Shown here: positions 6,301-6,522 of the stretch, one piece after another
How positions within the stretch are numbered: position 1 is the stretch's first letter
Layout: every line of letters begins with the position of its first letter
Origin: Moraxellaceae bacterium
Lineage (GTDB): Bacteria > Pseudomonadota > Gammaproteobacteria > Pseudomonadales > Moraxellaceae
Assembly: GCA_021156385.1 (NCBI GenBank)
Contig: JAJNDL010000069.1
Location: forward strand, 1 to 6,522
Direction: 5' to 3'
DNA: 6,522 nucleotides
Translations under genes and position numbers: made by a program
The notes under the pieces: generated by a model
What the model was told of the DNA's origin: nothing
Database searches by the model: none
What the model saw: only the letters and a program-made list of their open reading frames with translations

Positions 6301-6522
6301 GTAGGCGATGCTGTACAGCGTGGTGGCGTGGTCGTCGGACTCCACACGCAGCAGGAAGGGGCCCGTGAGACCCGTGACATTGAAGGTGTAGCTGCCGTCA
6401 TCGGTATGCGTGGCCTGGATCTGCCCGCTCGGGATATCCTTCAGCGTGACGATGCCGACGACTCCCGCGCCGGTGGCTGCCACCCCCGACAGGGTCTGGG
6501 TGCTGGGGCTCGTGGTACCCCC
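3331..6522 (-). CDS. Large Ig-like/RCC1-repeat surface protein, 5' end cut off by the window
   Basis: The visible part is 1063 residues, and the frame is open to the right edge. The GTG at 6483 is probably an internal valine, because the 13 codons before it read as a Gly/Thr/Ser linker of the kind that follows a lipoprotein cysteine. Counting from the edge, residues about 10-62 resemble a carboxypeptidase-regulatory/Ig-like domain (SGVAATGAGVVG, then DDGSYTFNVTGL). Residues 70-165 hold an N-P-L-T-H-L-V motif and a mixed helical stretch. About five bacterial Ig-like domains follow, roughly at 226-296, 300-402, 404-493, 499-605 and 608-710. The first is clearly Big_2-like (W-E-V-S-D-D-S-L-A-S-V-D-A-N-G-V-V). 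Residues about 765-1050 form an RCC1-type propeller with repeated DGxLWxWG motifs, best at 943-960 (GRLWSWGNNGSGQLGVGD). Such proteins are secreted or surface-exposed and bind partners or carbohydrate, and no catalytic residues are evident. Two close cysteine pairs suggest disulfides outside the cytoplasm. The ligand is unknown. Confidence 0.9.
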   Translation of the reverse strand, partial: GGTTSPSTQTLSGVAATGAGVVGIVTLKDIPSGQIQATHTDDGSYTFNVTGLTGPFLLRVESDDHATTLYSIAYKDGSATRAQINPLTHLVMVRLGTNQPFFGNSDPGVFFDAPQHLVNLDAARIAAALDWVLDHTSPYFRQRLAANDVDVATLNPMTDTFEIGTGLDLAFDDVRFFYDPVTGESWEQSVATGDIVGAHLYIYGSVEPSMIEVAAPAPYLIPQSSLSLSVTISGNNFWQLPVGKGLRWEVSDDSLASVDANGVVTAKNFTGSHTLTVTAHYQSGDLHLQDAVTLTLDEEPHVATVDMSGLPATFDARGSYPLFTTMQLDDATGGTLKNYSGTWSLVDPDAYTQDDVSIVTGFDGLTYLVVDKPVQDLSVTLRAVQTINGVTTTTERVVTVKEFVLTPRSLVLQCPYSIEYQVPAACTAYVVNNDGTQTVVTPEVALSVSDADAAYVSASGNTLTSAWDNRSISRYVAVQASYQALTTSAQVYLNPRKTLLTSLEIVGSSEMAEGVTNTLQAWANWDDGTRTNVSSSVRWTSGDTGIATFASYPYGALTSRYIFGQESDKTVTVTIEACKYQSYWLGNCSAANLLVTTADITVRFAQPALTGLSLETGVLANGFVALDASHALQAIAIWNKKLPNGAAYTTLVDAVVTWSSNNPDAVVSGSTLTAAASAAEPLLMITASYQDPHNSGVTRTARKVVTLYSPLDEPARLAVSPVAYYYYGPLPFLLGGDGLARQISSSYDYSAGQSYSRPEAPKPFISAVKQVAANSNSIIYLRNDGTVWYPELVINTSYSAEMRQQIALQLGGNNSTIPRQIPGLTGVSAITVTNFYGTPAILHALKPDGTLWGVAVSQNNTTGVVSYTVTQQFSNVRKVVANGYLMLVLDNDGKVWSRGTDSFVLGRTGSGAIYGKVVKADMTELSDIVDIAAGDGMVALDSQGRLWSWGNNGSGQLGVGDTVSRSYATQVTSVTGFTQLSLTAQAGLRSDGSLWAWGPSYMSSTEPQRVGQLSGLQQLSGAFFVAADGKVSSWVVSQYSTPQLILSAVRTANGGVGSQLVVP
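3370..4232 (-). other. RCC1-type beta-propeller region of the large surface protein
   Basis: Blade-like units can be seen at the DG(T/K/R/S)(L/V)W positions: D-G-T-V-W-Y, D-G-T-L-W-G, D-G-K-V-W-S, Q-G-R-L-W-S-W-G and D-G-S-L-W-A-W-G, with a last degenerate D-G-K-V-S-S-W. Only one unit keeps the full W-G-x-N-x-x-G-Q-L-G-x-G-D signature. The others are diverged or carry insertions, for example a Thr/Asn-rich insert between the second and third. About six units are visible, while classical RCC1 propellers have seven blades, so one may be too diverged to see. Confidence 0.7.

Overview
The window is GC-rich, with strong G/C preference at third codon positions, signal peptides and lipoboxes of proteobacterial type, and a classical intrinsic terminator. 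It looks like a chromosomal segment of a high-GC proteobacterium, perhaps a betaproteobacterium or a related gammaproteobacterium. That placement is an impression from composition and protein style. No rRNA, tRNA or taxon-specific marker confirms it.

Layout from left to right. (1) A minus-strand gene (37-1761) encodes an exported protein of about 13 tandem Sel1-type helical repeats. (2) A divergent intergenic region of about 250 bp (1762-2015) has only weak promoter-like signals. (3) A plus-strand gene (2016-3113) encodes a 365-residue lipoprotein with an uncharacterised N-terminal domain and a C-terminal SbsA-type Ig-like domain. (4) A convergent intergenic region (3114-3330) holds a strong, symmetric intrinsic terminator (3147-3181). 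It also holds a candidate 29-codon minus-strand small ORF with a very good Shine-Dalgarno sequence. (5) A very large minus-strand gene (3331 to beyond the right edge) encodes a surface-type protein. It has an N-terminal carboxypeptidase-regulatory-like domain, about five bacterial Ig-like domains and a C-terminal RCC1-type beta-propeller. Its 5' end is cut off by the window edge.

All three main products appear to be sent to the cell envelope, and all are built from non-catalytic repeat or binding modules (Sel1 repeats, Ig-like folds, an RCC1 propeller). They do not form an operon: the first two genes diverge and the last two converge on a shared terminator. No shared pathway can be read from the sequence. 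I see no mobile element, CRISPR array, RNA gene, toxin-antitoxin pair or recognisable defence system. The points most worth a second look are the small ORF behind the large gene, the mosaic of the truncated Ig/RCC1 protein with its paired cysteines, and the unusual lipoprotein with an acidic DxDxDG loop.
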